From Sediminibacterium sp. FEMGT703S (GTDB lineage: Bacteria; Bacteroidota; Bacteroidia; Chitinophagales; Chitinophagaceae), in contig PGCO01000002.1 in the NCBI GenBank assembly GCA_002786355.1, positions 579,582 through 643,581 on the forward strand: a DNA stretch of 64,000 nucleotides. The letters run 5' to 3'. A program made the position numbers and the translations under genes. Positions 26,187-34,356 of this stretch are shown here, piece by piece. The notes under the pieces were generated by a model. That model saw only the letters and a program-made list of their open reading frames with translations, was not told the origin of the DNA and searched no databases. Numbering within the stretch: position 1 is the stretch's first letter; each line of letters starts with the position of its first letter.

Positions 26187-27791
26187 TTATACGATTGGAG
26201 CAGCCGCCAGAATCTCTGCCGAAACACCAGCTGCATATTTTTCAAAATTCTTAATGAATTGTTGAGCTAAATTTTTGGCTGTTGCATCATATGCTGCAGC
26301 ATCTTTCCAAGTAGATTTAGGATTTAAAATTTCAGCGGGAGCACCTGGGCAGCTTGTAGGAATCATCATTCCAAACACTGGATGCTGCTCATAACTAACA
26401 TTGTCTAAACTACCATTTAAAGCTGCGGTAATCATAGCTCTTGTATAGCTTAATTTCATTCTACTGCCCGTACCATAAGACCCTCCGCTCCAGCCGGTAT
26501 TAATCATCCAAACATTCACTTCATTTTCTTTCATTTTAGCTCCTAACATTTCAGCATATTTTCCTGGATGTAAGGGTAAAAATGGTGCGCCAAAACATGC
26601 ACTAAATGTAGATTTAGGCTCAGTTACACCAGCTTCTGTTCCAGCTACTTTAGCAGTATAGCCGCTAATAAATTGATACATCGCTTGACCAGGGCTTAAC
26701 TTACTGATGGGAGGTAAAACTCCATAAGCATCACAGGTTAAGAAGAATATATTTTTAGGTAATCCACCAATACTTGGTTCCATTGCATTCGAAATAAAAT
26801 GCAAAGGATAACTTACCCTGGTATTTTCAGTTATGCCTTTAAAACTAAAATCAATTTGATTGGTTCCATTGATAAAACCTACATTCTCTACTAAAGCTCC
26901 TGGTTTAATTGCATGAAAAATTTCAGGTTCTTTTTCTTCACTTAAATCAATGGTCTTTGCATAACATCCACCTTCAAAATTGAAAACGCTATTGCTGGTC
27001 CAACCATGTTCATCGTCTCCAATTAATTTTCTATTGGGGTCTGCACTTAATGTTGTTTTACCTGTTCCACTCAAACCAAAAAATACAGCTACGTCTCCTT
27101 CCTGACCCATATTAGCGCTGCAGTGCATACTCAACACATTTTTTTGTTGAGGAAGGATATAATTTAAGATGGTGAAAATTCCTTTTTTCATTTCACCCGT
27201 ATACCCTGTTCCGCCAATTACGATGGTCTTATGGGTAAATGATACTACTGCAAAATTGTGCTGTCTGGTTCCGTCTACTGCAGGATCTGCTTTAAAACCA
27301 GGCGCCTGAATAATATGCCATTCTGGTGTAAAGTTTTCTAATTCTGTTTCTGTTGGTCTCAAAAACATATTGCAAGCAAATAAATTGCTCCATGGGTTTT
27401 CGTTAATCACGCGAATATTTAATCGATAATTATCATCCGCGCAAGCATAAGCATCCCTTACCCACACTTCCTCTTGTTGCCCTAAATAATCCAACACTTT
27501 TTTCTTTAACTGATGAAAGTATTTTTCATCAATTGGAATATTAAAGTTGTTCCAATGTACAGTATCTGCTGTTATATCATCCTTTACAATGAACTTGTCT
27601 TGCGGACTTCTTCCTGTAAATTCTCCAGTATTGATACAAAGCGCACCGGTGTCATTTAAAACACCTTGTCCTTTTGCTACTGCTTGTTCCACTAATGTTT
27701 CAGGAGATAATTGATAATGAACGCCGTGCTGATTGGTTAAACCCAATGCTAATAATTTTGATGCGTCTACGGTAAGTGTTGGTAATGACAT
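26187..27791 (-). CDS. pckA: Phosphoenolpyruvate carboxykinase (ATP)
   Basis: This 534-residue enzyme converts oxaloacetate and ATP to PEP, CO2 and ADP, the entry step of gluconeogenesis. The kinase P-loop (GLSGTGKTTLSADP), the preceding CSANMGQEGDVAVFFG strand, and NTGWSGGSYGTGSRMKLSYT are diagnostic of the ATP-dependent class. The start is moved 12 codons in from the ORF start to ATG 27791 (MSLPTLTVDASK), because the upstream part overlaps the promoter box. It is a single-gene unit with its own terminator and diverges from the GlcD-like gene. Confidence 0.95.
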   Translation of the reverse strand: MSLPTLTVDASKLLALGLTNQHGVHYQLSPETLVEQAVAKGQGVLNDTGALCINTGEFTGRSPQDKFIVKDDITADTVHWNNFNIPIDEKYFHQLKKKVLDYLGQQEEVWVRDAYACADDNYRLNIRVINENPWSNLFACNMFLRPTETELENFTPEWHIIQAPGFKADPAVDGTRQHNFAVVSFTHKTIVIGGTGYTGEMKKGIFTILNYILPQQKNVLSMHCSANMGQEGDVAVFFGLSGTGKTTLSADPNRKLIGDDEHGWTSNSVFNFEGGCYAKTIDLSEEKEPEIFHAIKPGALVENVGFINGTNQIDFSFKGITENTRVSYPLHFISNAMEPSIGGLPKNIFFLTCDAYGVLPPISKLSPGQAMYQFISGYTAKVAGTEAGVTEPKSTFSACFGAPFLPLHPGKYAEMLGAKMKENEVNVWMINTGWSGGSYGTGSRMKLSYTRAMITAALNGSLDNVSYEQHPVFGMMIPTSCPGAPAEILNPKSTWKDAAAYDATAKNLAQQFIKNFEKYAAGVSAEILAAAPIV

Positions 27792-27816
27792 ATACAAACA
27801 ATCGTTAGTTAGTATG

Positions 27817-27824
27817 CAAAAGTA
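27817..27824 (-). promoter_or_regulatory. TAnnTTTG -7 box of pckA
   Basis: TACTTTTG on the minus strand, 25 nt before ATG 27791, giving a leader of about 20 nt. No good -33 TTTG is seen at 17-23 nt upstream. Confidence 0.5.
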
Positions 27825-27889
27825 CATTGTTTAATTATTTGAATGCATTATTTGTGTACTATTTACACAAATTTTAAGGCCATTGCGTC

Positions 27890-27905
27890 GTATTTTTACC
27901 AAAAT
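27890..27905 (+). promoter_or_regulatory. Repeated 16-mer upstream of the GlcD-like gene
   Basis: GTATTTTTACCAAAAT, found identically at 29337-29352 before the beta-barrel gene. TATTTTTA resembles a TAnnTTTG box with the last base changed; a promoter is possible. It ends 18 nt before ATG 27924. Confidence 0.4.
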
Positions 27906-27923
27906 TTAATCTATCAAGGCAAA

Positions 27924-29336
27924 ATGCAGCAAGGCTTAATTACTTCAGAAATACTTTCTCAGTTTCGGTCTATTGTAGGACCAGATCAGGTCATTTTAGA
28001 CGAAACCGAATTAAATCATTATGGGCATGATGAAACCGAAAAATTAGTTTTTGTTCCAGAAGTAGTATTAAAGCCTGCCAATAGTTTTCAAATAGCTGAA
28101 ATCCTAAAAATTTGCAACCAACACCATCTACCCGTTACCCCTAGGGGAGCAGGAACTGGCTTAAGTGGCGGCGCTTTACCACATTTAGGAGGGGTTTTAT
28201 TGTCAACTGAAAAACTGAATAAAATTCTTTCTATTGACGAAAGAAATCTGCAAGTTGTTACTGAACCAGGTGTTATTACCGAAGTATTACAAGATGCAGT
28301 AAAAGAAAAAGGATTGTTTTATCCCCCCGACCCAAGCAGCAAAGGGAGCTGTTTTATTGGAGGAAATATTGCGGAAAACAGTGGTGGACCAAGAGCAGTA
28401 AAATATGGAGTTGTAAAAGATTATGTGCTCAATCTTGAAATAATATTGCCTACAGGTGAAATAATGTGGACGGGCGCCAATGTGCTAAAAAATGCAACTG
28501 GCTATAACTTAACACAGTTGGTTGTTGGAAGCGAAGGCACATTATGTATTGTTACAAAAATTGTTTTGAAATTAATTCCACATCCAAAGTTTGATTTATT
28601 AATGTTGGTCCCCTTTGGCTCTTTAGAAAATGCTGGTGCAGCTGTGAGTGCCATTTTCAGAGCAGGATTTGTACCTAGTGCATTAGAACTAATTGAAATT
28701 AATGCATTACAAATTGTTAGCAAGATGGTGGAAAGCACTGCCGTTCCTGTAAACGATTCCATTGAAGGGCATTTGATTATAGAAGTGGATGGTAATAATA
28801 TGGATGTTTTAATGCAGGAGATGGAAGCCATTGCAGAATTGATGACTCAATTTGATGCAGGAGATATCTTATTTGCAGACGATGCTCAGCAAAAAGCAGA
28901 ATTATGGAAGTTGAGAAGAAGAGCAGCAGAAGCTGTAAAATTGGAAGGATATACTATTGAAGAGGATACTGTAGTTCCAAGAGCAGAATTACCGGCCCTG
29001 ATAAAGGGAGTAAAAGAAATGGGTATACAGCACGGTTTTAAAGTGGTTTGCTATGGACATGCGGGAGATGGTAACTTACATATACGGATTAATCACCCAA
29101 CCATAAAAAATAGCCATGACAACCCTGAAATGACGAATATTTTGAAGTCATTATTTAGTCTGGTCAAAAGTTTAGGGGGAACGATTAGCGCCGAACATGG
29201 TATTGGGCTGATTCAAAAACCCTATATGGAAACCGTTTTTAGCAAAACGGCTATTCAATTGATGAGAGATATCAAATTAGCATTTGATCCTAACAATATT
29301 TTAAATGCTGGAAAAATATTTGACAGCAAGGATTGA
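27924..29336 (+). CDS. FAD-linked oxidase, glycolate oxidase subunit GlcD / D-lactate dehydrogenase type
   Basis: A 470-residue flavoenzyme of the VAO/PCMH family that oxidises a 2-hydroxy acid such as glycolate or D-lactate. The FAD-binding PP-loop is PVTPRGAGTGLSGGALP; further FAD contacts are in PPDPSSKGSCFIGGNI, ENSGGPRAVKYG and LVVGSEGTLCIVT. The C-terminal FAD-oxidase domain ends with CYGHAGDGNLHIRI and FDPNNILNAGKIF. The start is set at ATG 27924 (MQQGLITSEIL), not at the ORF's first ATG 27843, which lies upstream of the putative promoter box. No Fe-S subunit (GlcF) or lactate permease lies nearby, so substrate is open. Confidence 0.88.
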   Translation: MQQGLITSEILSQFRSIVGPDQVILDETELNHYGHDETEKLVFVPEVVLKPANSFQIAEILKICNQHHLPVTPRGAGTGLSGGALPHLGGVLLSTEKLNKILSIDERNLQVVTEPGVITEVLQDAVKEKGLFYPPDPSSKGSCFIGGNIAENSGGPRAVKYGVVKDYVLNLEIILPTGEIMWTGANVLKNATGYNLTQLVVGSEGTLCIVTKIVLKLIPHPKFDLLMLVPFGSLENAGAAVSAIFRAGFVPSALELIEINALQIVSKMVESTAVPVNDSIEGHLIIEVDGNNMDVLMQEMEAIAELMTQFDAGDILFADDAQQKAELWKLRRRAAEAVKLEGYTIEEDTVVPRAELPALIKGVKEMGIQHGFKVVCYGHAGDGNLHIRINHPTIKNSHDNPEMTNILKSLFSLVKSLGGTISAEHGIGLIQKPYMETVFSKTAIQLMRDIKLAFDPNNILNAGKIFDSKD

Positions 29337-29352
29337 GTATTTTTACCAAAAT
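29337..29352 (+). promoter_or_regulatory. Second copy of the 16-mer, upstream of the beta-barrel gene
   Basis: GTATTTTTACCAAAAT starts at the base after the GlcD-like stop codon and ends 7 nt before ATG 29360. Same element as 27890-27905; possible separate promoter for the small barrel protein. Confidence 0.4.
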
Positions 29353-29359
29353 AGTGTGT

Positions 29360-29959
29360 ATGAAAAAAGGAATTTGGATATTTATTTGGATATTTTTTGG
29401 AATAACTAATTTAACTGCGCAAATAGAAACTCCAGAAAAACCAATTGGCTTTGACCGATCAAGGGTTTTTATTGGCTCAAGCTTAAACCTTGGACTCTCT
29501 AATCGCTTTTTCAATTTAGGGCTTAACCCACAAATTGGATACAGTTTAAATAGTTGGGTAGATTTAGGAGTGGCAGTCAATTTGAATTATTACTCTCAAA
29601 GTGCTTCGGATTTTGATCCCTTCAAATACAAGAACTTTAATTACGGTGGCGGCGCCTTCTTAAGGGTTTGGCCAATTAATTTTTTACACTTACAAATTCA
29701 ACCAGAATATAATTGGATTAGTTCTTCTCAAACCGATGCTTTTACAGGACAATCTTATCGATTAAAATTTCAAGCGCCCAGTTTATTAGCCGGTATTGGA
29801 TATGGGTCTAGAGAAATAGGTAGCCGTATGTCCCATTTTACAATAATGATCGATTTAAATCAGGCAATAAATTCCCCATACCGAAATGGTATAGCTGGCG
29901 ACCCACAACCCATTTTCAGGGGAGGTTTTGGATTTTATCTTAATCCAAAAAAGCGATAG
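29360..29959 (+). CDS. Predicted small outer-membrane beta-barrel protein
   Basis: A 199-residue exported protein with a signal peptide (MKKGIWIFIWIFFGITNL, cleaved after TAQ). The mature part is a chain of short amphipathic strands with aromatic ends (VFIGSSLNLGLSN, NLGLNPQIGYSLN, VDLGVAVNLNYYS, LHLQIQPEYNWI, FRGGFGFYLN), as in OmpW/OmpA-like barrels of about eight strands. No precise family is recognised. ATG 29360 is preferred over the ORF start at 29333, which would lie inside the preceding gene. Its last 20 bp overlap the convergent LOG gene, so both stop codons are interlocked. Confidence 0.72.
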   Translation: MKKGIWIFIWIFFGITNLTAQIETPEKPIGFDRSRVFIGSSLNLGLSNRFFNLGLNPQIGYSLNSWVDLGVAVNLNYYSQSASDFDPFKYKNFNYGGGAFLRVWPINFLHLQIQPEYNWISSSQTDAFTGQSYRLKFQAPSLLAGIGYGSREIGSRMSHFTIMIDLNQAINSPYRNGIAGDPQPIFRGGFGFYLNPKKR

Positions 29960-30479
29960 CTTCTTTTGCTGTTGAAGCAACTAATAATCGATCTTTCCAA
30001 TCCTCATACAAGAACCCTTGTTGATACATCCGATCAATATGGGCAACTAAATTATCGTAATATCCGTTGCAGTTGAGCAATACAATCTTTTTATTATGAA
30101 TCTTTAATGTGTTCCAAGTGAGCATTTCAAACAACTCATCCAGTGTTCCATTACCCCCTGGTAAAATGATGGCTGCATCGCAGAGTTCATAAAGTAATTT
30201 TTTTCTTACATGCATATCGGCTACTACGCGTAAATCAGTAATCCCTTTGTGCTGGTGCTCCCACTCTAACAATACCTCAGGTATTACACCAATGACTTTA
30301 CCTTTACCTTCCATCACAGCATCGGCTACTGCGCCCATTAAACCCTTATTCCCCCCACCATATACCAGTGTAATTTGATTCTGAGCCATTAACTGACCTA
30401 ACTCAATGGTTTGCAACAAGTATTCGGGATCATTTCCTGCTTTAGAACCACAGAAAACAGCTATATTTTCAATTTTCAT
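29940..30479 (-). CDS. LOG-family protein (TIGR00730; cytokinin-type nucleoside 5'-monophosphate phosphoribohydrolase)
   Basis: A 179-residue Rossmann-fold protein. The LOG signatures are visible: VFCGSKAGNDPEY near the start, LVYGGGNKGLMGAVADA, the Arg-Lys pair in MHVRKKLLYELC and LPGGNGTLDELFEMLTW (the GGxGTxxE motif). Members release the base from nucleoside 5'-monophosphates; many bacterial members act on AMP or other NMPs, so a plant-hormone role should not be assumed. It is convergent with and overlaps the barrel gene and diverges from the symporter gene. Confidence 0.92.
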   Translation of the reverse strand: MKIENIAVFCGSKAGNDPEYLLQTIELGQLMAQNQITLVYGGGNKGLMGAVADAVMEGKGKVIGVIPEVLLEWEHQHKGITDLRVVADMHVRKKLLYELCDAAIILPGGNGTLDELFEMLTWNTLKIHNKKIVLLNCNGYYDNLVAHIDRMYQQGFLYEDWKDRLLVASTAKEAIAFLD

Positions 30480-30557
30480 ACTATACTATTAGGAGAGACA
30501 AAATACCTGAATTATTTTTACTACTTTACAAAATTCTTTTAACGAAACAAAAAACAT

Positions 30558-32021
30558 ATGTCTCCCCTTTTGCTGTTTTCATTTGTTATTGGTTATTTCT
30601 TAATATTATTAGCAGTTGCTTGGTACACTGGTAAAAATAGTGATAACCATTCTTTCTTTATTGGAAACAAGAACAGTAACTGGATGTTGGTTGCTTTTGG
30701 AATGGTTGGTACTTCTTTAAGTGGAGTTACTTTTGTGAGTGTGCCTGGGGCTGTTGCAAAAGAATCATTTGCTTATATCCAAATTACAATCGGTTATCTA
30801 TTTGGATATTTAATGATTGCATACATCTTGCTACCACTTTATTACAGGTTAAATCTCACTTCTATTTACAATTATCTAAGTTCTAGAATGGGCTTTAATT
30901 CATATAAAACGGGCTCTTCGTTTTTTATATTATCTAGAACATTAGGGGCTACTGCAAGATTATATTTAGTTGTAAATATTTTACAAGAAGCAATACTCAA
31001 TAGTTTCAATATTCCTTTTTGGGCAACTACCATCATCATCTTAATCATGATTTTGTTATACACTTATGAAGGTGGAGTAAAAACAATAGTTTACACAGAT
31101 ACTTTACAAACCACTTGTATGCTAGCTGGTTTAGTGATTTGTGTATTCTATATTCTTAACCAAATGAATATGGGTTTTGGAGAAAGCTTATCGGCAATGA
31201 ATGATCGAGGTTATTCAAAAATATTTTTTACCGACCCAAATAGTAAATTTTTCTTCTTAAAACAAATCATTGCAGGAGCTTTTATTACAGTTACCATGAC
31301 AGGAATGGACCAAGAAATGATGCAAAAAAACATTTCTGTGAAAACATTAAAAGATTCACAAAAAAATGTAATGTCTATGGCCATTACTTTGGCGATTGTG
31401 ATTATAATCTTTTTATTCTTAGGAGGTCTACTTTATTTATATGCTGAAAGTCTGAATGTTTCTGCTACTGGAGATAAAATTTTTCCTGTTTTAGCCATGG
31501 AACATATGCCACCAGTGGTTTCTGTCATTTTCATTATCGCTTTAATTTCTGCACTTTTCCCAAGTGCAGATGGTGCAATCACTGCATTAACATCAACTTT
31601 TTGCATTGACATTATTGGCATACAAAGAAGAGCCGACTTAAATGAAGCTGCTCAGAAAAAAATAAGGCAGCGCGTACACTTAACTTTTGCAGCCATTTTT
31701 CTAGTTTTTGTATTGGTATTTAAATGGGTAAATGACCCTAGCATGATAGGACTTTTACTCAAAATTGCTGCATATACTTATGGTCCATTACTCGGATTAT
31801 TTACGTTTGGTATTATTACAAAGAGAGTAGTTAATGACAAATTGGTGCCTTATGTTTGTATTGCAGCCCCTATTATTTGCTTTATCATAGATAAATACCA
31901 GAAATCTTTATTAGGTTCTTATGAAGTAGGTCTTGAATTATTAATTATAAATGGGTCAATTACATTTCTAGGTCTACTGTTGATTTCAAAAAAAGGAAAT
32001 GGGCAGGCTGCTATTAACTAG
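30558..32021 (+). CDS. Sodium:solute symporter (SSS family)
   Basis: A 487-residue inner-membrane transporter with about 13 hydrophobic helices. The early segment GNKNSNWMLVAFGMVGTSLSGVTFVSVPG is the region that in SSS proteins forms the broken first core helix, and DGAITALTSTFCIDIIGI with the preceding ISALFPSADGA is the core region that binds sodium. The order and spacing fit the LeuT-fold symporters (proline, sugar, pantothenate, sialic acid). The substrate cannot be told from sequence. Bacteroidota SSS proteins often lie near sugar-use genes, but here the neighbours are a methyltransferase and a LOG protein, so context does not help. It precedes the methyltransferase gene by 25 bp. Confidence 0.92.
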   Translation: MSPLLLFSFVIGYFLILLAVAWYTGKNSDNHSFFIGNKNSNWMLVAFGMVGTSLSGVTFVSVPGAVAKESFAYIQITIGYLFGYLMIAYILLPLYYRLNLTSIYNYLSSRMGFNSYKTGSSFFILSRTLGATARLYLVVNILQEAILNSFNIPFWATTIIILIMILLYTYEGGVKTIVYTDTLQTTCMLAGLVICVFYILNQMNMGFGESLSAMNDRGYSKIFFTDPNSKFFFLKQIIAGAFITVTMTGMDQEMMQKNISVKTLKDSQKNVMSMAITLAIVIIIFLFLGGLLYLYAESLNVSATGDKIFPVLAMEHMPPVVSVIFIIALISALFPSADGAITALTSTFCIDIIGIQRRADLNEAAQKKIRQRVHLTFAAIFLVFVLVFKWVNDPSMIGLLLKIAAYTYGPLLGLFTFGIITKRVVNDKLVPYVCIAAPIICFIIDKYQKSLLGSYEVGLELLIINGSITFLGLLLISKKGNGQAAIN

Positions 32022-32046
32022 TATTTGCCCATCATCTGCTTAAAAT

Positions 32047-32685
32047 ATGGAATTAATAAACCCCCTTGTTGAAACTTATACAGCACTATTTACTAGCCCA
32101 GAACCCATTGAATTAGAATCGGTTAATAAGTCTACTGCTGCAAAACATCCGCTGGCACATATGATTAGCGGGCACGTCCAAGGACAATTCTTAAGCATGA
32201 TTTGTGCTATGGTAAAACCGAAGTATGTACTAGAAATTGGCACATTCACGGGATACAGTGCTTTATGCCTTTTAAAAAACTTGCCAGAAAATGGCATGAT
32301 TCATACGATAGAAATCAGACCAGAAGATGCTGCCACTGCGGCTGAAAATTTTAGCAAATTGAATGCAAATAAGCAAATAACTTTGCATATAGGCGATGCT
32401 AAAGAAATCATCAATCAACTCCCCTATCAATGGGATTTGGTTTTTATTGATGCCGACAAAACAGGCTATATCAACTATTATGAAATGGTTGTTCCGCTTT
32501 TAGCAAAAGATGGAATTATTATAGCAGACAACGTGTTGTTTCATGGGCAAGTATTAGAAGAGCCTTTAAAAGGGAAGAATGCAAAAGCTGTTCACGCTTT
32601 CAATGAGCATGTTCAGCAAGATCCCAGAACAGAGCAAGTGATGTTATCTATCAGAGATGGATTAACCATCATCAAAAAGAAATGA
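32047..32685 (+). CDS. SAM-dependent O-methyltransferase (COMT-like family 3)
   Basis: A 212-residue class I methyltransferase. The SAM-binding loop is VLEIGTFTGYSALCL, the next acidic strand ends in HTIEIRPEDA, and the metal-site motifs DLVFIDADKTGYINYYE and IIADNVLFHG match the cation-dependent catechol/caffeoyl-CoA O-methyltransferase family. Substrate is unknown; bacterial members act on small phenolics or on nucleobases. Its stop overlaps the ATG of the glucosaminidase gene (4 bp). Confidence 0.9.
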   Translation: MELINPLVETYTALFTSPEPIELESVNKSTAAKHPLAHMISGHVQGQFLSMICAMVKPKYVLEIGTFTGYSALCLLKNLPENGMIHTIEIRPEDAATAAENFSKLNANKQITLHIGDAKEIINQLPYQWDLVFIDADKTGYINYYEMVVPLLAKDGIIIADNVLFHGQVLEEPLKGKNAKAVHAFNEHVQQDPRTEQVMLSIRDGLTIIKKK

Positions 32686-33764
32686 GTAAAATGAAATTGA
32701 CTGTAACCATACTAGGACTAATCCTATTTTTTCAATTACATGCACAGAATACTAAAACTGTTGCATACATTGATCAATATAAAGAAGTGGCCATTGCAGA
32801 AATGATTCGTTCTGGAGTACCTGCTTCAATCACCCTTGCTCAAGGAGTATTAGAATCTCAGTCAGGAGAAAGCCCTCTTGTAAAAAGGTCTAATAATCAT
32901 TTTGGTATAAAATGCAAACCTGAATGGACTGGCGCTAGAACTTTTCATGACGATGATGAAAAAGGCGAATGTTTTAGGGTATACGATAATCCAGAAGCTT
33001 CCTTTAAAGATCACTCGGATTTTTTAAAAACAAGAGCACACTACCAGTTTTTGTTTAAATTAAGTCCTACAGACTCTGAGGGATGGGCAAAGGGATTGAA
33101 AAAGGCAGGATATGCCACAGCGCCAACATATCCGCAAAAACTCATAAAAATTATCAAAGACTACAATTTAGATCAATATAATACGATTGCTTTAGCAAGA
33201 AAAAATAACCCAACTGAACCAATTTTTGCAGTAAACACAGTTGAAACTCCAGTTACAGTATTACCAGAAACAATAAAGGAAGAGCGTCAGGAAACTACGA
33301 AAGAATCAAAAGAATCAAGTGATTCAGAAACATTTATCCCTGTAGCAAAAAAGAACAAAGAAGAAACCCAGAATAAATATGGGCACTTGAATTTCCCTGA
33401 AGGTTTATTTAACATTAATCAAACTGGGGTATTGTTTGCAAAAGCTGGCACTTCTCTATTGGCAATAGCCAATCAATACAATATTTCACTCAGTAAATTG
33501 CTATTGTATAATGATTTAGAAGAAGTAGACGTGCTAACTGCAGACCAGTTAATTTATGTTGAAAGAAAACAAAAAAAAGGGGAGCAAGCATTTTATATTG
33601 CAAGGCAAGGTGAAACCTTAAATGATATCTCGCAATTAACAGGTGTACGATTAGAAAGTCTGTTGCAATACAATAAATGGGATAAGTCTACCTTACCAAC
33701 TCCTGGAACTAAAGTTTATCTAAAAAGTCCTATTGTTACCAAATCAACCCCTAACAAAAAATAA
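32682..33764 (+). CDS. Secreted glucosaminidase (GH73-like) with two LysM domains
   Basis: A 360-residue exported peptidoglycan hydrolase. The signal peptide is LTVTILGLILFFQLHAQ; ATG 32691 may be the true start, as it removes three residues before the hydrophobic core. The catalytic domain (about 30-165) shows ITLAQGVLESQSGESPL with the probable catalytic Glu, NNHFGIKC and CFRVYDNPEASFKDHSDFL, as in FlgJ/LytG-type N-acetylglucosaminidases. A charged linker of about 65 residues (many Glu, Lys, Thr) joins it to two LysM repeats at about 255-298 and 302-350 for peptidoglycan binding. It is coupled to the methyltransferase and sits 2 bp before hpt. Confidence 0.92.
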   Translation: MSKMKLTVTILGLILFFQLHAQNTKTVAYIDQYKEVAIAEMIRSGVPASITLAQGVLESQSGESPLVKRSNNHFGIKCKPEWTGARTFHDDDEKGECFRVYDNPEASFKDHSDFLKTRAHYQFLFKLSPTDSEGWAKGLKKAGYATAPTYPQKLIKIIKDYNLDQYNTIALARKNNPTEPIFAVNTVETPVTVLPETIKEERQETTKESKESSDSETFIPVAKKNKEETQNKYGHLNFPEGLFNINQTGVLFAKAGTSLLAIANQYNISLSKLLLYNDLEEVDVLTADQLIYVERKQKKGEQAFYIARQGETLNDISQLTGVRLESLLQYNKWDKSTLPTPGTKVYLKSPIVTKSTPNKK

Positions 33765-33766
33765 GT

Positions 33767-34309
33767 ATGTCTAATATCAGTTTGTTTAACAAGACTTTTG
33801 AACCTTATTTACCAGAATCATTAATTCAGGAAAAAATTAAAGAATTAGGGGAAATGATAAGCAAAGAATATGAAGGCAAGAAGCCCTTATTTATAGGGGT
33901 TTTAAATGGCTCTTTTATGTTCGCCGCTGATTTGTTTAAACAAATTACCATTGAAGCTGAAATCTGTTTTATTAAGTTGGCTTCATATAAGGGAACCAAG
34001 TCTACAGGAAATGTAATTACTGCAATTGGCTTAGATACTGATATTCGAGACAGACACTTGATTTTATTAGAAGATATTATTGATACGGGTAAAACCATGA
34101 ATGAGTTTATTCCGCAATTGTACCATCAACAACCTGCATCCGTTAAAATGGCTGTTTTATTACATAAACCCGAAGCCACTATTTACCCTGTTCAAATTGA
34201 TTATTGCTGTTTTAGTATTCCCGACCGTTTTGTGTTAGGATATGGGCTAGATTATGATGGGTTTGGCAGAAACCTCAAAGAAATTTATCAGCTAAAAGAA
34301 AGTGAATAA
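33767..34309 (+). CDS. hpt: Hypoxanthine phosphoribosyltransferase
   Basis: A 180-residue purine-salvage enzyme that joins hypoxanthine or guanine to PRPP. The PRPP-binding signature LILLEDIIDTGKTM is clear, with the flexible-loop region (CFIKLASYKGTKSTG) before it and the base-recognition residues in SIPDRFVLGYGLDYDG. It begins two bases after the glucosaminidase stop, an odd functional neighbour but a normal compact spacing. Confidence 0.94.
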   Translation: MSNISLFNKTFEPYLPESLIQEKIKELGEMISKEYEGKKPLFIGVLNGSFMFAADLFKQITIEAEICFIKLASYKGTKSTGNVITAIGLDTDIRDRHLILLEDIIDTGKTMNEFIPQLYHQQPASVKMAVLLHKPEATIYPVQIDYCCFSIPDRFVLGYGLDYDGFGRNLKEIYQLKESE

Positions 34310-34356
34310 TTGCCACTAGCATTTAAGAATCAATCAGATTGCTTAAATTGTTTCGA

